Assembly: GCA_947561585.1 (NCBI GenBank)
Contig: CANNZV010000338.1
Span: 62,024-126,023 of the forward strand
Reading direction: 5' to 3'
Source: Caprella mutica
Taxonomy: Eukaryota > Arthropoda > Malacostraca > Amphipoda > Caprellidae
Length of the DNA stretch: 64,000 bases
Under the pieces are notes generated by a model. That model was not told the origin of the DNA. It searched no databases and worked only from the letters and a program-made list of their open reading frames with translations. A program made the translations under genes and the position numbers. This document shows, one piece after another, positions 1-15,400 of this stretch (position 1 is the stretch's first letter; the number at the start of each line of letters is the position of its first letter).

Positions 1-436
1 GAGCGCCACCAATTGGTCTCTCTTACTCTTTGACGCCATTCTGGCAACCTAGTTTAGGTCTATCAATGAAATGGTAATTATACAAACAATAGACTGTACC
101 AAAGTGTTCAACAAATTATATATGTTTCAAAGCTATAATCTAGTTGTCGTGAGCTCATAATGAAATCGTAAATCTTAGTGCTTACCCATACTGACGGTAC
201 TGGCAAATTATAACTATACAATCGATCTAATTAATACAATTTTTTTAAATTTTTGTCATCAGTTTAAATTAATCTTGACAAAATTCATTGAGTTTAAATG
301 AACCTTTCTTAGCAAACAGTAACAAAATGGTGTAAATTCGTAATTCATGAAAAAATAAGGTACGTAACCCAAAGTTTACCATTTTAGAGTTATGAAGTCA
401 TTGAAAATTATGAACGATATTATTAATTTTACAAAC
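1..436. other. left-edge intronic sequence
   Basis: This stretch follows the splice donor of the last visible flippase exon on the minus strand (donor at 436-431). It is AT-rich and I see no exon that continues the flippase frame, so the next exon lies beyond the window. Bases 1-40 could encode a short open peptide on the minus strand beginning at an ATG, but it does not resemble the expected flippase segment. Confidence 0.5.
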
Positions 437-3400
437 CTGTGTGGACATTCCATTGAAGAAAGCATAGAAAACTTGTGGTGTGATGAACACAACGTTCTTG
501 TAGAAAGAATAATTAACCAGAAAAGAGACTCTGATGTAATACCATCTGCCGTGAACCAGTAAAGCCCGCCTTAGAAAACGAAACTGAGAAAATCCGAAAT
601 CTGAACATCTCACGGCCTGTCTTCCTTCCGAACCCATTATTCCTGTATGAAAACATTTACAATCATAACAATTCGACCAAGTGGAAGGAAGAATTTATCA
701 TTTTACCGTTTAAATAAGCATTTATGAACACGTGAATGTTGAAGTTAGGCTGAAATAATAGTTAGAAATAACGTAATACGAAGCTAGGTTCTCATTTTCT
801 GAAGTACGTTGAAGAAATGCCTGATTTTTGGACAAAATCAGTTTCGGATTATTATTTTAGCATAGAATCTTCTGAAATCTAAACATTAAACTTCTACTTT
901 TGGTTTTATCCCTATTTTACAACCCTAGTGAATAAAAACTAATCTAATGCTGAAATGTATAGAATATTCATATAGATTTAGATATACTTATATTCTACTG
1001 AACCTTCCTGTTTTTTTAAATATATTAACTTAATAGTGGTATAAATGTATACACACATTATACAGATAGAGAAGTAACAACAACTTATAGTGTTGATAAT
1101 TAAACTGTCATCAGTGTCCATAAAATTGGAAAAATGAAAATATAGTCATTCTTGACTGCCCGCGTAAACTAGTTTGATTTAACAATGAAACATTTTAATT
1201 TAATTAGTCTATAAATGGAAATAATACAGAGAAATATTTATGGTGGGCTATCTTTGATTAAGTTGTGACCCTTTATTCAATATTCAATGGCCCACCATAA
1301 CTTTTTTTTCCGGAAAGTGATTTTAGTCAGCGTTAGACTGAGGAATTGCATTATTATACAGAAAGAATCTTTAAATAAAAACATAATACATAATAAAATC
1401 GATTAGATATTACTCCAAAATGATTTTTTAATTCAAAAAAAAATTTCAAATCAAAAGAAATGTTTACGTAATTCAAAATATTTATATTTTATTTTTACGA
1501 ATTTTAAATTTAATTCAAAAAATTGTAATTCACCAAATCCAAAAATATTTTAGTATTCAAATTATTTTAAATTAATTGAGAAGATTATATATTCCATTCA
1601 TAAGATACTAATTCAATAATATAATCCAAATTCACGACTCACCAATGCCAACCTGTGCCTCTTGTATCATGGCCACATCATTGGCACCATCACCGATAGC
1701 AGCACATACTGGGGAAAACTTCGAACTCTTCACCATTCGAACAATCTGAAAACATTACAAAACTAGATGACGGCCACTCGTAAAGCGCATACCTACGCAG
1801 CCGCTAATAAATGTCCTTGACCATTCAATAATCCTTGAGTTAAAACCTTTGACCGGTTCGCTCCCAAAATCTAATCAAACGGTTCCTGGTTAATAACCAA
1901 TCGTTCCACCAGATTTCAGGCAATTTGGTTGACTACTTTGCGAGTTACGTGAATAACAAGATTACTAATAAATAAATGCCGATCAAAACATAAACTTCCT
2001 AATTTGCGAAGGTTAGAAAAAGCATCAGAAAGTGAATAGGGTTGTGACAATATGTTTTTAATATTATATATCCCAAAATATTACATATTATAATTAAACA
2101 GAATTGAATTACTCTAAACCAGCGGTATATAGTATTCGATACCATCTGATTCAGTTTCGTCTATAATATTCTTACATCTATGGTTTTAAAAGCATATTGT
2201 CGCAACCCTACTCATAAAGAAACTATTATTTTATTTCATTTTGTATCTTTAAAGCATCTTTTTAATATCCAGATATGAGTATTAACTTGATAATGAACGA
2301 ATCTGACCAATGAGTTATTTCAAATTGACATCAGGAATATCCGAGTACTGTGATAATTAATGAGCAGGGCTGGGACAATATGCTCTTAAAATCATAGATC
2401 CCAAGAATACCATTGACGAAACGAATTGAAATGGTATCGAACACACCGCTGGTTTAGAACGATTCAATAGTGTTTAATTCTCTCCGTCTATAATATTTTC
2501 TGGATCTATGATTGTAAGAGCAAATTATCCCAGTCCTGCTAATTAATGTGTCCAAGAAGACTAAATTACTCTTATATACTATTTAATTTTCTTCTCTTAC
2601 CTCTGCTTTCTGTTTTGGCGCCATGCGACAGCAGAGTACCGCATAACAAACGCTGCAAATATCCGATAACTCCGCCTTTCTTTCTGCAAGCAGAAACGCG
2701 GCAGTTTGACCATCCAGTGTAAGTCGAAGAAGCTTATCCAATTTATCCTCCAACAAAACACTGTAAAAATAACGATTAAGATAGGATAAACTAAGTTTTT
2801 GAGTATATTAGCCACATGGTTGTTTGATGAATTTGGTATATACACCTAACTAAGTGTTGAACAATTAATATCTTATTTAAATTAGGTTAGTTACTATGTA
2901 ACTTGCATTCGTATTGATACTGATAATAATTTTAGTGTTCACTGGTGTCCATAATATTAAATCTTGGTATCATTTAATTAAATTAAAGGTCCTCTTCTGG
3001 CTGCGAAAAAATGAATTTATAGGATAATATTAACAAGATTAATCAAATTAATCTGAAAATCGCATAGAATTCAGTTCACTAAAAAGAATCCATTTATTAA
3101 AGTTTTTTGATAATCAGCGTGCCCCAATAGTACGAAACACTAATCTGACGCTGAAGAAAAAGATTGCACACTCTTTTTTTCGTATTTCGGTTGGTATTTG
3201 GTTGAGGTAAATAAATTTTTCTGTACTAAGTTTCAAAGGCTTTCTACCTTTACCTGGGTAATTAAATTGAATAGTTTATACCTACCTAGCTAACAAACGG
3301 CAAACATTCATTTTCTTTGAGCTCAAAATTAGCAAAATAAGCAAAATTGATCATATAAATATTTCTAAGCATATAGAACCGTTTACAGCAAAATGTTTAG

Positions 3401-6400
3401 AAGCCTTAGCAGCATTGATTAAAACAATATTAAAACTTGGAGGAGGCGTTCCAGTTAGTGAGCTTTAAAATATGTAAATCATATCACTCTTGTCTTGTCA
3501 AATATTTTTTTGAAACAGCATGACATAATAACCTGAAATTGTCAAGGACTAAGAAAAACCTGTAAAAATATTATTATTATCATTAATACTTGATAATTTG
3601 CAATTTACAAATGAAATTATTAAAACTTTGTTTTCGTAGCAAACAATAGGCTAAAAATCAATTTCTATAGTTTATCATTCCCTTATTACTTTCTTATTTT
3701 ATAGTATTTGCAATAATGTACCATTTTCCATATCAGTTTTCAAAATTTATTCGATATTTATGAAAATAGAGAAATCTTTGAGAACACTTTACCAGTTTCT
3801 GCAGTCTGGTGGTTAAAGAGTGAATTTTCCCTATCTCTTAAGGGCCGTATACACATCTGGGGTTTTTTATGTCTTTCCATCAGACTTCTTTCTAAGCTCC
3901 TCATACTTTTTCCACGAGAATATAAGAAAAAACGATGTAATTATAATTTATTTTAGTTGGTATCCATGATAACTACAGGTATCATGGATACCAACTAAAA
4001 TAAATCATAATTAGATAGTTTTTTTCTTAAATTATCGTGGAAGTTAGTAGGAGGAGCTTAGAAAGAAGTCTGATGGAAATACTTAAAAAACCCTAGGTGT
4101 GTACGGCCCTTTGATTCACTTGCCTCGCTTGTTGTAGTTTATCAATGGCTTCTTCTGAAGAGTTTGCCAGAGTCAACTCTAGCTCCTTCATATTCTTCTT
4201 GAAGTGACCACAGGACAAAGATATGTTGACTGCTGTCTCCAATTTATCTCCAGTTAGCACCCAAACCTGTGAGAAAATGTATTAGGCCTATTTCAGACAG
4301 GGCGTTTTTTTTCCAAAAAATTAAGCATTTAAAAACGGTCAATCTAAGAGGATATATAAAACAAATACATTTAGTTAGTCGTAGCTTTTTTTCTTACACC
4401 ATTTTCTTTGCTACGGCATGAGAAAAACGACCGTGTGAAAGGTGCATTAAGCCTCTCAGCACACAGGGTGTAGGTCATGAGCCCCCCCCCGAGTCATAAG
4501 CCCCCCCGTCAAGAGCCCCCCCGGTCATAAGCCCCCCCGGTCAAGAGCCCCACCGGTCATAAGCCCCCCCGGTCAAGAGAAACCCCCCCCCCCCGGTCAT
4601 GAGCCCCCCCGGTCACGAGCCCCCCTGTTTTCAAATTCTTATTTACCTATATTATTTAATCCTTATTGACACTTTTGTAGTTCATTACTGATTAGACATA
4701 AAATATATGTATATCGGGGGGCTCAATCATGTTAATCATGAAGTGTGCAGTACAACAATCTAGCAGATACAACAAACTACATTAGCAACTCTCAGTAATT
4801 TCTATCTAAGTAGTTCTTCATTTGTTTAATTAGGTAAATAAGGATTAAAAAAACAGGGAGGGGGGGGCTCGTGACCGGGGGGGCTCATGACCGGGGGGCT
4901 CTTGACCGTACCCCCAGCACACAAGTGTCTAGAATTTTCTGTCTTTATGTGTGCCCATAGTATATGCAATAATAGAATATATGATATTTTAGGTTCATCG
5001 TTAATTGACGCACGTCAAAAGATGCTCGTGTGCTAACTATAGGTTCAGAGCATAGATGTATATGGTTCAGAGTAAAACTAGGCCTTTATACCTATATCAG
5101 ATTTCTGTCAAATTAAAAAATTTAAACTGAGTTACGTATTCATTCAAATTTATACTAATTACTTTATAATGTATTTATTGATATCCTATATCTAATATCG
5201 CATATTAGATTCAACAGGAGCTCTGGTATCTTTTCATGTTTTTTAACACAAATAAAAAAAAAAGTAAATAATAATTCGACTTCGGTGAAAATAAGGATAT
5301 CCTACTTAATCTACCATGACTCCATCATAACTGTAGGAATGACATCATTTATTGCAAAAATTAGTTCAATTATTTATTACACGGTTTACACCTAATACCT
5401 TTATTCCAGCTATCCTCAAACTCTCCAACGTGATCTCCACTCCTTGTTGGAGCTGATCCTCCACTCCAGTTGCCCCTAGCAGGTCCATGTCTCTCTCCAA
5501 ATCATCGTAAAGTACTCGGAGTAATTCGTCCCGGTCTTCAACCGACTACCAATGTGAAAGAATGAGATGTTAAGCAGATAGTTGTAACCTTAAGATAACA
5601 TTGTGGTACGCTCATGGAATATTATGAAGGGACCAACTAAAAATTCAATGGTCTTAACTTCTTCCTACGAAGTGTTGGTTTTAACAATTAAGCATTTTGT
5701 AGTTCTACATTTTAAACGGTAGTTGTAGTTACTGCAGTTTGATTTAAAAAAACAATACGGCATGTTTTAATTCCCAGGGAAATTTTCTCATTATTTTTTT
5801 AATATCCAAGAATAAAATGAGTAAGAAAGAAAACTGGGTATACTCAATGTAAAGAAGGCCAAAAGTTTTTATTTAGGAATAGGTTAACGTTGTAAAAATG
5901 AAACACTAATATGCTCATATATAGTACTCGGAGAGCAGATATCAACAAAGGTCATAATTTATCAATCAGAACTATACATAGGTCCTATTGGATCAATGCC
6001 AACCTTTCCGTTTGCTGTGAATGTCCGGTAATGGTGAATTTACCCGATCATCTTACATACCTGCTGAGCTTGAAGCGTTTTTTCTTGAAATTTCTCAAAG
6101 TCTTTCTCTGAGAATTCCCGCTGAGCAACTGTTAGTGTTCTCAATCCTGCCTGAAGATATAAAGTTCCAAATAAGTTACTGATAATAAATACATAGTTAC
6201 TAAATCTTTGATTGGGATATTACATTTGCAAAGTTGTCAATGTGCTTCGACGTAACGTGAGTGTGGGAAGATTCAACACAGTTCGGCAAAATGGAGCTGT
6301 CAGCTCCTTTGCAAATTAGCAATATTCGCCCTTCTGGAGATCTAACTATCACTGACATACGACGACGATCTGAACAAAAGAAAACATTTCGTAATTTCTG

Positions 6401-9400
6401 AAAACTAGAGCAAAATCTATTGAACCACAAGTAGCAAGACTCACCGGAGTCAAAATCCAGCACTTGAAGAACTTGCCATTCTTGTGGTTTTCCTCTATTC
6501 AATAGCGTCACCTTCCCAAAATCATCTCCACAATATACTACTCCTAACCTACAAAAAGTAACAGTGGATGTTAGAGGTGGTAATAAATAGATTTTAAAAT
6601 TGGATCAGCGCTCTAATGATCTAATCTATGAATATATTATATTATTATGCTGATATATCAGAAATTATCAGAGAGTACTGGATAAATATGGGCTAATTTG
6701 GTAATTCAATATTGGTTAACTATCACTCTACCGTATAACCGAATAAAACTTTTAAACAGACATAATTGTTATCATATAATCATCAAATACCAGAGAGAAA
6801 GTTATAGTGTGCCACCGAAAACTTTGAAAAGAATCACTAGTTTAATTTCCTATGGTTCCACCGTAACTTTCTTTCCGGACAGTGGCTGTTTAAATTCAGT
6901 TTCTTTACCTTTGACATGACTCCACCAAAGCTTTCTCATCGGGACTCGAGGCTTGGTACACATAGTCACCGTAACTCTCATCTTCATCCGCCACATCTTC
7001 TTCCGTCTGATTATTATTTCTGAAGATATGAATAGAAGTAAATTGAGCAACTGACGAATGCAGTTCTGATATGATTTAAAAATCGTAAGATGCTATATGG
7101 TAAATGTACAGAATAAGGCTCATAAAAGTTATGTCGTAACATTATGTTTTAATCCTAATGTATGGTTATTTGTGCAGAGTTTTTTTAATGAGTTAGATAA
7201 AAAATAAACCTGTGAAAAATCGAAATTTCATATCGAGCAATATGTTGTTCTTTTTTTTTCTATCTAAAATTGATTTTACTACAGTTCCAGAAGACTTTAA
7301 ATTAGATATATCATCAGTATAAGGTTGTGACAGTATGCATTAAAAATCATAGATCTTAAGAATAGCATAGACGAAACGAAATGAAATGGTATCGAATACT
7401 ATATACTGATGGTTTAGAACGATTGAATAGTCTTTAATTCATTCTGTCTACAATATTTTCAGGATCTATGATTTTAAACGCATATTGTCCCAACCCTGAT
7501 CATCAGTTTTTAAATAGACACTTCCCGAGTACTTAAAGAATTTAGTTATTGGGTTAATATTCTGTGTCTGGCATTTATATCCAGTCTATAGGAAAAGAAA
7601 TGCTTTACCTATAAGTTATTTATGCACACTCAAAAAAATGTATTGCAAAAATATATTCCGATACTGTTTTCAAATATCAAATGTAAATTTCACGACAAAA
7701 AATAATTCATTGCTTAAAACCCTTTATTGTTCATATTTATTTAGTCATTAAAGGTCCCCTCAAAGCATTTTTCTGTTGTTTTAATCAATGAGGCAAACCC
7801 CATTAAATCTGATATGCTTTTACAGATTTTTTATAATCAAAACTTTACAAAAACTGCCTTACCTCCAACTTGCTAATTTTCAGTCCGAAGGAAAAGAATG
7901 TACACCGTTTGTTTTGAATATCAGTTAGGTAAGTATAATTTTGTTTTGAATATCAGTTAGGTAAGTATAATTTTGTTTTGAATATCAGTTAGGTAAGTAT
8001 AATTTTGTTTTGAATATCAGTTAGGTAAGTATAATTTTGTTTTGAATATCAGTTAGGTAAGTATAATTTTGTTTTGAATATCAGTTAGGTAAGTATAATT
8101 TATCCAATATTAAATATTCCTGTAAGGGTATGAAATTGAAGAAACTTATTATATATTTAAGGAAATAATAAAATCTTGTGCAATGTCCATTTATAAAATT
8201 GACATTAGAAATTAAACTAAAGAGTGTAGAATCTTTTTCTTCAACGTCAGATTAGTACAACTGTTGCACACAGAGAATCAAAAACTTTAAAAGCATAAAA
8301 GAATATACACTCAACCGAATTGCATGCAGTATGCAGAAAAATGACCAATTGATCATAGACCTTAGATTTGTAATAAAATATTAGGTAATAAACTAATTTT
8401 TTCACGTAGCCTTGAGAGGACATTTCAAGTATTTAAATTTTTACTCAACTAAATAATGAAAACATTTTTGAAGCCTTTTTCTCCTCCTGTACATCTCATT
8501 TCAACTAATATAAAGGTCCAGCTAATGCACATTACCTCAGTCTGTTGCCGTTCTCTTTGTTCCTCCCATTGGACCGAAATTTGCTAACTAATCCGTTTTT
8601 GGTTGTTTGTCTGACCGAGCCCTGGGGAACTCTAACTCTGGACCTATGAGTCGCTTGCACGGTATGGCACAGGGCTAATGCTGTCAGTAGGGAACGCACA
8701 CTGTCCTGAGGTTATGAAATACTGTTAGTGAAATGCTACCAAAGGGAAGATAAAGCCTTTTTTAAAACTATATCTTTATATTAAAAACAAAAACAAAAAA
8801 CCTTAAATGGTACCGACACTGAAAAATCAATTTGATAATACAGTTGAACTCCTCTATATAATAGTCCTGAGTAAGAGAAGTACCCTCTATAGTGAACAAA
8901 TTTCCTTAAATGTGCCATAAAATGACCATTAGTTTTCTAAAAAATAATACCATTCATGATAGACTAAAAATAATTTGTTCACTAAACGGAGAGGTTCCCT
9001 TACTTAGGACTCTACATCCACTATAGAGGAGTTCACTATAGAGGAGTTCACTATAGAGGAGTCCACTATAGAGGAGTTCACTATAGAGGAGTTCACTATA
9101 GAGGAGTCCACTATAGAGGAGTTCACTATAGAGGAGTCCACTATAGAGGAGTTCACTATAGATGAGTTCACTATAGAGGAGTTCACTATAGAGGAGTTCA
9201 CTATAGAGGAGTTCACTATAGAGGAGTTTCTACTGTACTGAAGAAAACTTTTATGATCGAATGGTCTTTAGTGTTAAATGTTTATTGCTATTCAAATTGT
9301 TTTATTCCTCATGATATTCTAAAAGCTGATTTAAAAGCATGATTTTTATATCATGAATAACAATCGTAAACCTATGTCGCATTTAAGGTTAAAGGTCCAG

Positions 9401-12400
9401 TCATTGATTAAACATACCTTTGCTAAACATTGTTTAAATTAAATCGAGATTGATTATGATATATTAATTATTCGTATATCTAATAATATAACTATTAAAT
9501 TATTGGCTGGCCCTCTAGCGGAGTTTTTACGATCTAAACATCAACTAACATTAACTGCAACTATACATAAAAAGGTAAAACGTAAACAAATCACATTGAG
9601 TGATCAAACATGTTACTACTTTATTTATGTTTAATGAATACTCTATTTCTACTATTCATAATTATTTATCCTTGGTTTATTGTCAAAATGGGTAAAACAA
9701 TTGATACTTGAAAACTTTCAAATGTTCTCGACTGTAGCGCCATCTGCTGCGTCTGTTTCGAACTAAATTAATTAATAAAAATCTATAATAACTCTTGTTG
9801 ATGTAATAAAACTCACAGGATAGTTTTCACCAGCATCTTTAATTTCCTGAGTCTCATCTTTAACTTCCATCACTCTACCACAGTCAACTTTGTACTTCTT
9901 CCCTCCGCAAGAAAACTGTCGAAACCTCATGCAGTTTTCGGTCAATGTTCCCGTTTTGTCAGTGAATAGATATTGAATCTGAAATTTATTTGAAATAAAT
10001 TATATAATTAAAGTAATCCGATATGATAAATTATGCAATTGGTAAAAATTAAGTGTAAAATTTTCTGGTTTTAATCACTCAGCAATGATCACCCTATTCA
10101 ATGTTTGCAAAACAGCCCCGTCTAGAGCCCAGTGATAATCTCCGGTAGACGATCGCTGAGCGATGATCGTAACAATCGCTGCATGCAAAACATACCTTTA
10201 GGTATACAGATATTATCACACTAAATCTACCTGCTCATTTTAAATTAGATGAGGTTAAATTATAAAACTTGAAAAATTAAAATCTTACCAACAAAATATA
10301 GATCTAGAAAAAATAAACAAGGAATTCGAATTTGGAATACAAAACGGTAAAATCGAATCTAAAATATTAAATCTGTAAATTTGAATCTAAAAACAGTCAC
10401 TGAGAATATATAATGTGGAAAAATGAAACGGAATGATTGAACCTTCAAAAAATGAACAAGAAATTCGAATCTTGGAAAATTAAACGAGAAATTTAAATTT
10501 TAAAAAATAGAACGAGATTCGTCATAAAATGTCCATAACTTACCTGTCCCAATTCCTCGTTGAGGTCAGAGGTGTTACAAGTAGCAGGTTCTCCATCTGG
10601 TCCATCTCGCATGTTCTTGTCCCACACGAAGAAGAGGACTCCAAGAAATTTCTGGCCCTCTTTTGATTGAAAGATAAATTGACATTGCTTTCTATAATGG
10701 TCCTACGTAAAATCAATTTTTTGTAAAGACAATTTTTTTTCCAGTGAAAACAAGAAGAAGAATATCTTTACAGAAGCGATAAAAAAAATTATGTGATGAA
10801 AAATAATATAATATAACGCAAAAAATATTAGTTTGCCAACATTTAGGATTAATAAATTACCGGCCAATATTTTTGATCATTCTAGATTGTCTCAGTATTC
10901 CAAATACCAGATTTGTTGTTCTTCAAATACCTCAAAAACTAGTGACTTCAAATTTTTACCTAAAGTAACGTAAAGGGAGATCGGGATAATGTAGTTGAAA
11001 ATGACTAGGAAGGATAAAACATCCTGCGCAATGTCACCACTGCTAAGCTCCTCAGATGTTGGTCCAAGGTACCACCAATCACCTGTGAGTAAGATATATC
11101 AGAAATGGTTGACCCCTACGTGTGGTGAAAAATGTATTACAAATATTTCGTAACTTCACAGAAAATAGAATATTCTTGGCATAGGTTTATGTAAAATTGA
11201 AATCTCTTTTGATAAATGATCATTGAAGAAGAGGAAGAAATTTCTTTTATGAATTATTTTTCATATGTACTTGAAACTAAAATGAGTTGAACTTTTTCAA
11301 TGATAGCCTTACTGTCAAACAATTAAACAGATAGATTACAAAAGATATTTCTTCCTTCAATTATTATTCTCAAAATCTCGATTTTAATTAGTGTTACAAA
11401 ATTCAGTAAAAGGATCTTTCTACAAAACCATCTACTAAAATGAGAGTGTGTAAAGGCCAAATTTTAATTAAGATAAAATTTTCAATGCAATGTTTCATAG
11501 TAGCAATAAATTACTCACTGATAGTCTTGTTATCGTAGGTATAGAATCTTAGTAAACTGCAAGTCAGAATCTCGAGGAAAAGTACGGTGAAATAGGCAAG
11601 AAGGTAGTAATTCATACTCCTGAAAGAGATTTCATTGTTTATAAAAAATTTAAAACTAGCTTTATACATTGCAAAAACTTAAACAAGGTACTATCGTACT
11701 GTTCTTACTTTTCGACGGTCGAAAATTTATTACTTGTGAGCTTCAAATTCAGCGCCATCTTTGAATCCGGACCAGTATACACCACACAACCTAGATTTGG
11801 AATACGAATTAATTTTCAAGATTATTCATCAATTAATGTGAAACCAACAAATAACGTCACGAAATAATTGGATTATTTAGTTTACTAAATGAAAAGTTTT
11901 TAAAATTATATTCTAAATCAGGCTACCTAGAGAGGAAGTTGAACCGTAGAAGATTAAGAGGAAATCCTACTTATTCTTCAACGGTTCCACCATCTCTCTT
12001 GAATATGAGATTATACCTAAAAGTGACGATTTGGTATTTGATCGAAGTAATATTTTAGCCTATAGTTAATACTTTAATTCACCGTATATGTACTCGGTGT
12101 TGACAAGTTTGGAGCCTCTCAGCAGCAGATTGTCAGTTCTCAAAGGAATCACTTGAGTGCCACGGTAGTAGTTAAACTGTCCCTCAAGTTTGCCCTTGAA
12201 GTCGTACAGGTTAGGATGAGGAAGCTGTTAAAGATGGTGAAATGTTAGAAGATGACTGCTGGTGATTTTATATCCTTTTGAATGGAGAATAACTATCAAT
12301 ATAGGGAACGTAGAAATCTTCGAACACCTATAATTACAGGCATAGTAATCGGAAAGTTAGTGTTAACCTTGATGGAAGGTTAATCAGAATTTCTAAAGGT

Positions 12401-15400
12401 CGCATCTGTTAACACCCACTTTGTCCCAATACTGTAACATTTCCATTTAGTATTTACGATTTAATTGGTAAAATATATGGATTTTTCTTCAGAATAATCA
12501 GAAACAGGTTGGAAAAAGTAGAATAAGAATATAAATAAAAGATAATAACCATCCTCCATTGATTTAATTACAAGGACATTAGGATGTTGAAATACCTATA
12601 ATCACTATTTACCTGACATGTGATGACTCCTTCATAATCTATTAAATCTTTGACTTTTCCAATTTTCAAGTCAGACGGGCACTGAAATTTCTAAGGAAAG
12701 AATAAATTATTAGATTCCAACGAATTTCAATCACGGGAATTAATTTGTATTTCATCTCAAATAGATGGGATGTTTGCTCTATATATTGCCGTACCTTCAG
12801 ATTCGTCTCACCGTCCAAGTTCACCGTGTTCACGTCGCATGTTCTGCTCGAGTCCGAAGAAAGAAGTAGTAGAATATCGCACGTGAACTCTTGGTTAGCT
12901 TCTATTCGTATGATGTCTCCGACTCGAATGGAACTGCTTTTGATATCCACTTCTTGAATCTTAGAGTACACTGAATTTAATAATTGTGATTGGAGAATGG
13001 ACCGTAGAAAATTAGAATACCGTCTAAATCTTTTGTGGCCACTTTATGTAAAAGTTTGATATAGGAAGTACTATTTCCCGATATAACCAATGAAATACTA
13101 ACTAACCTTTTATGAAATAAAGTTATTTTCAGGATAAAATCCATTAAAAGCTGCACCGTTTAGTATGGACTTGAAAAAACAATACTCAATAGCATTTTCC
13201 AAAATCAGTTGCATAGTGTTGCATTGAAGCAAAAATAACCATCTTTTATTATTTGTTGTTTAACAATAATCAATCATTTAAGGACCCTTTTGAACAAATT
13301 TTACCAAGAAATGTATGTCATAAAGGGTTAACTGCTGTTTTAATAATAGCTAGCAAAATTTTTACGTGAACAATAATTCTATCAACAGTATCGAAATCTT
13401 CTTGAACAATAGTACACTCAATGTTTTAAAGTCTGTAGTTTACTGACATGTTAGAGATAAAATAATCTTATCAGTGTCAATATTCGTTATTAGATATGAA
13501 ACAAAACTTAATAAAACCTATATTTTACTAGTTTCACCCTACATCATTGAAAAGATATTATCGTGATTGCATTCACGACAGATTTCAGAACCAAACAATT
13601 TATCTTGTTCGACTCATTCTTCTTTGAAGATGACGATATAATAATATTGCAATGAGGCCTTTTTAAATACCATTATGCATTTCAACCTTTGTCCTGTTCT
13701 TTAAAAGCCGATTTAAAAACTTTACACTTTCGAATCGTTTTGTACAATATTTTCTATTAAAATATCCTTTTAAATTATAATCATTTTGATGTCGCACTGT
13801 ACCAATTATCCATTTCTGACCTGTTCTTGGTCTGAGAGTCTCTTAGCAGGAGCATTGTTGACTTTGTTGTCCTGTAGATGTCTCTTGTAGTCTTCGTAAC
13901 CCTGTTTGAGTGCTGTGATGAACACCACCGTCACTAGGGGTAGGATGCTAGTCCATGCCGCTACAGGACTGTCAATGCTCATCTGTCAACACATATTGGT
14001 CCGAATTTATATTAGTTCGTATCGATATTGTCCGACACCCCACTAGTCTGCCCCCCCCCCCCACCCGGTCCGAATTCTCATTAGTTCGAAACCCCATTGG
14101 TCCAACAAACCCACTAGTCCAACACTTTTGCAATTTAGTTTATTGAAAAATCATGAAGGTGCTGTACAACAAACTAGCAGATACAGCGAACTATATAACA
14201 TTTTTATATAAAAAGTCTGAAAACGTCGGACCAATGGGAATTCGAACCAATGAGAATTCCATATATGTGACATGGTGAATTGAAGAAATCATTCAATTCA
14301 AATTTTGAATTCCAGAATTTGAACATCTACCAATTTCAAACAACCTATAACCAAGATTTAGATTTCTCAGATCGGAACATTTAGAATTATTCGAAAACTC
14401 ATGAATTGGATTTGAATTCTTGGAATAATGTATATATGTGAATATATACATATTTTGTCAGTGCATGACTTGAATCAGAATGTCTTGAATATTGCAATTC
14501 GAAACCATATAACTAGGATTTCAATTTCAGAGAATTGAACGTTTTAACATATTCGCCTATTCATATTTTTGTATAATATTTGGATGCTGTGATAAATCAG
14601 TAGATTTCTAATTTGAAGTCATCACAGAAAGGGAAAATAATGATAGAATAATATCTGAGATAGATGATGAACATCATCTGTAGATATCTATTTTATTAAC
14701 CCTTCATTGTTCTTATGATCATATTTATTCATTTAATCTAACTATGAAAACCTATTTTCTGGACGATAAAGGGTTAATGATATGTTCGAAAATCCAATCT
14801 GGCTTTCGAAAGGTTTCACTTGTTTTCACCTGAATGACAGCCACACAGAGGAAGTAAAAGTTAGCTGCTCTTCGAAACTGCTCAAACAAATTCTTAGGCA
14901 GGAAATTTAGCACTGTGTACTGCAAGAAAAAGACGAACAATTTTATTACGGTTCGCCAACAAAAACAATTATCAAAACAATACTCAAATAGTTTAAATAT
15001 TCAATATTTAAGATCTTTAATATTTAACTTCAGTTACAGTGATTTCGTTCTAACATTTCCCAATCATCAAAATTTCTAATTAACAAATATTATTAATCCA
15101 TTCGCCGAAAACACATTTGCCGAAAACACTTTCTCCGCACGACACTTTTTCCGAATGACATTTTCACCGAAAAATTTCAATTATTTACCTATATAAGGTA
15201 TACTTATTTTATAGTAAAAAACAGTAAAGTATACATTTTGTCACTGTCAATTAAGCCTGGCCGGGGGACAATATCTCTTTACATTTATAACTTATAGTGT
15301 TTTTTTAATTTTCGGCGAAGTGTCGTGTTGCGAAAGCGTTTTCGGCGAGAGGACCGGTCACCCTTTGTAATATAGCATCTTTGTATAGCCTAATTGTCAA

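Noticed and set aside
1..40. Minus-strand ATG frame MASKSKRDQLVAL at the left edge
   Set aside because: Too short, truncated by the window, not the expected continuation of the flippase.
2029..2218. 8-bp target duplication for the 2037 MITE
   Set aside because: The flanks AAAGTGAA and CTCATAAA do not match well enough.
9004..9216. 70-codon minus-strand frame (NSSIV repeats)
   Set aside because: It is the 15-bp array in a pogo-like MITE.
10085..10200. Repeated GATGATC / TGCAAAACA stretches as an origin or regulatory site
   Set aside because: Only two imperfect copies; no supporting context.
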